A stretch of DNA of 5,985 nt, taken from the NCBI GenBank assembly GCA_021786455.1, contig JAJYNF010000183.1, positions 1-5,985 of the forward strand, written 5' to 3'. The notes under the pieces are model-generated. The model was given only the letters and a program-made list of their open reading frames with translations. It had not been told where the DNA came from and searched no databases. Each line of letters opens with the position of its first letter. The stretch's first letter is position 1. Of this stretch, positions 5,884 through 5,985 are shown piece by piece. The stretch comes from Acidobacteriota bacterium. Lineage in GTDB: Bacteria; Acidobacteriota; Terriglobia; UBA7540. The translations under genes were made by a program, and so were the position numbers.

Positions 5884-5900
5884 CTTGACAAACTGTCAAG
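5884..5900. repeat. Perfect 7-bp inverted repeat with 3-bp spacer, possible operator
   Basis: CTTGACA and TGTCAAG face each other around AAC. The 17-bp site lies about 160 bases upstream of the fabZ promoter, in non-coding DNA. It could be a dimeric repressor site or a small hairpin after the end of an upstream gene. It lacks a T run, so it is not a typical terminator. Each arm contains TTGACA, but no good -10 is found at 16-18 bases on either strand. Confidence 0.35.
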
Positions 5901-5985
5901 AAGCCTCAAAAGTTCCACCCGTTGAGAATGGCGTGGTTGACGGGATTTCCGCTTTCGGCTCCCCGGAAGCTTGGCCCCCATCCCA

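Larger units (their letters stand above)
5599..5985. other. Upstream region of fabZ, mostly non-coding; possible 3' end of an upstream gene at its far edge
   Basis: No convincing complete gene is visible. The region holds the 17-bp palindrome, the fabZ promoter and the leader. On the minus strand two frames are open from the window edge: one for 25 codons to TGA 5908-5906, ending in NGWNF, with about 68% GC at third positions; another for 29 codons to TGA 5898-5896. Either could be the end of a gene outside the window, the first being slightly better on codon bias. Neither is recognisable. Two ORFs of about 60 codons across 5708-5981 have no SD, no family resemblance and no composition bias, and are taken as chance. 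Confidence 0.4.

Noticed and set aside
5708..5981. Two ORFs of about 60 codons upstream of fabZ
   Set aside because: They overlap each other in different frames, one starts inside the palindrome with TTG, neither has an SD, and neither product shows a recognisable motif or topology.
1..5985. Search for tRNA/rRNA genes, CRISPR repeats, insertion sequences, toxin-antitoxin or defence genes
   Set aside because: No cloverleaf-like sequence, regularly spaced repeat, transposase motif or defence domain was seen on either strand; the region looks like ordinary core genome.

Overview
The window carries a block of housekeeping and lipid A genes, all on the minus strand and therefore read from high to low coordinate: fabZ, lpxA, lpxI, a Gfo/Idh/MocA-type oxidoreductase, a TonB-family protein, a small membrane-protein ORF, and miaA, which runs off the left edge. 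The lipid A genes mean a diderm (LPS-making) bacterium. The moderately high GC, the C-terminal TonB domain (RNWYxxIPExAR and ASNPFPPLPSEF), the FabZ and MiaA wording, and the order lpx genes / Gfo-Idh / tonB / miaA fit Acidobacteriota best. That placement is inference from remembered family features, not a search.

Region by region on the minus strand. Bases 5985-5599 hold no convincing complete gene. They contain a perfect 7-bp inverted repeat and a good sigma-70-like promoter (TTGTTC, 17 bp, TATAAT) about 100 bases before fabZ. Then come fabZ and lpxA, joined by an ATGA stop/start overlap. A 255-base gap with two short same-frame reading frames leads to lpxI. Just after lpxI lies a small hairpin with an 8-T run that looks like an intrinsic terminator. 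It appears to separate the lipid A genes from a second group: oxidoreductase, tonB, a 66-codon membrane-protein ORF, and miaA. The last two are joined by a GTGA overlap.

How the genes work together. FabZ (3-hydroxyacyl-ACP dehydratase) acts on the 3-hydroxyacyl-ACP pool that also feeds LpxA. LpxA puts the first acyl chain on UDP-GlcNAc. LpxI later hydrolyses UDP-2,3-diacylglucosamine to lipid X. The oxidoreductase is related to sugar-nucleotide dehydrogenases of the GnnA type and may modify a UDP-sugar for the envelope, but no partner aminotransferase is visible here. The TonB-family protein is an inner-membrane-anchored, proline-rich periplasmic protein. MiaA modifies A37 of tRNAs and has no clear functional link to the envelope.

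No RNA gene, CRISPR array, insertion sequence or defence system was found, and nothing here amounts to a clearly new system. The most interesting points are the coupled small membrane ORF before miaA, the GnnA-like enzyme lacking GnnB, the acyl-chain ruler substitution in LpxA, and the odd lpxA-lpxI gap.
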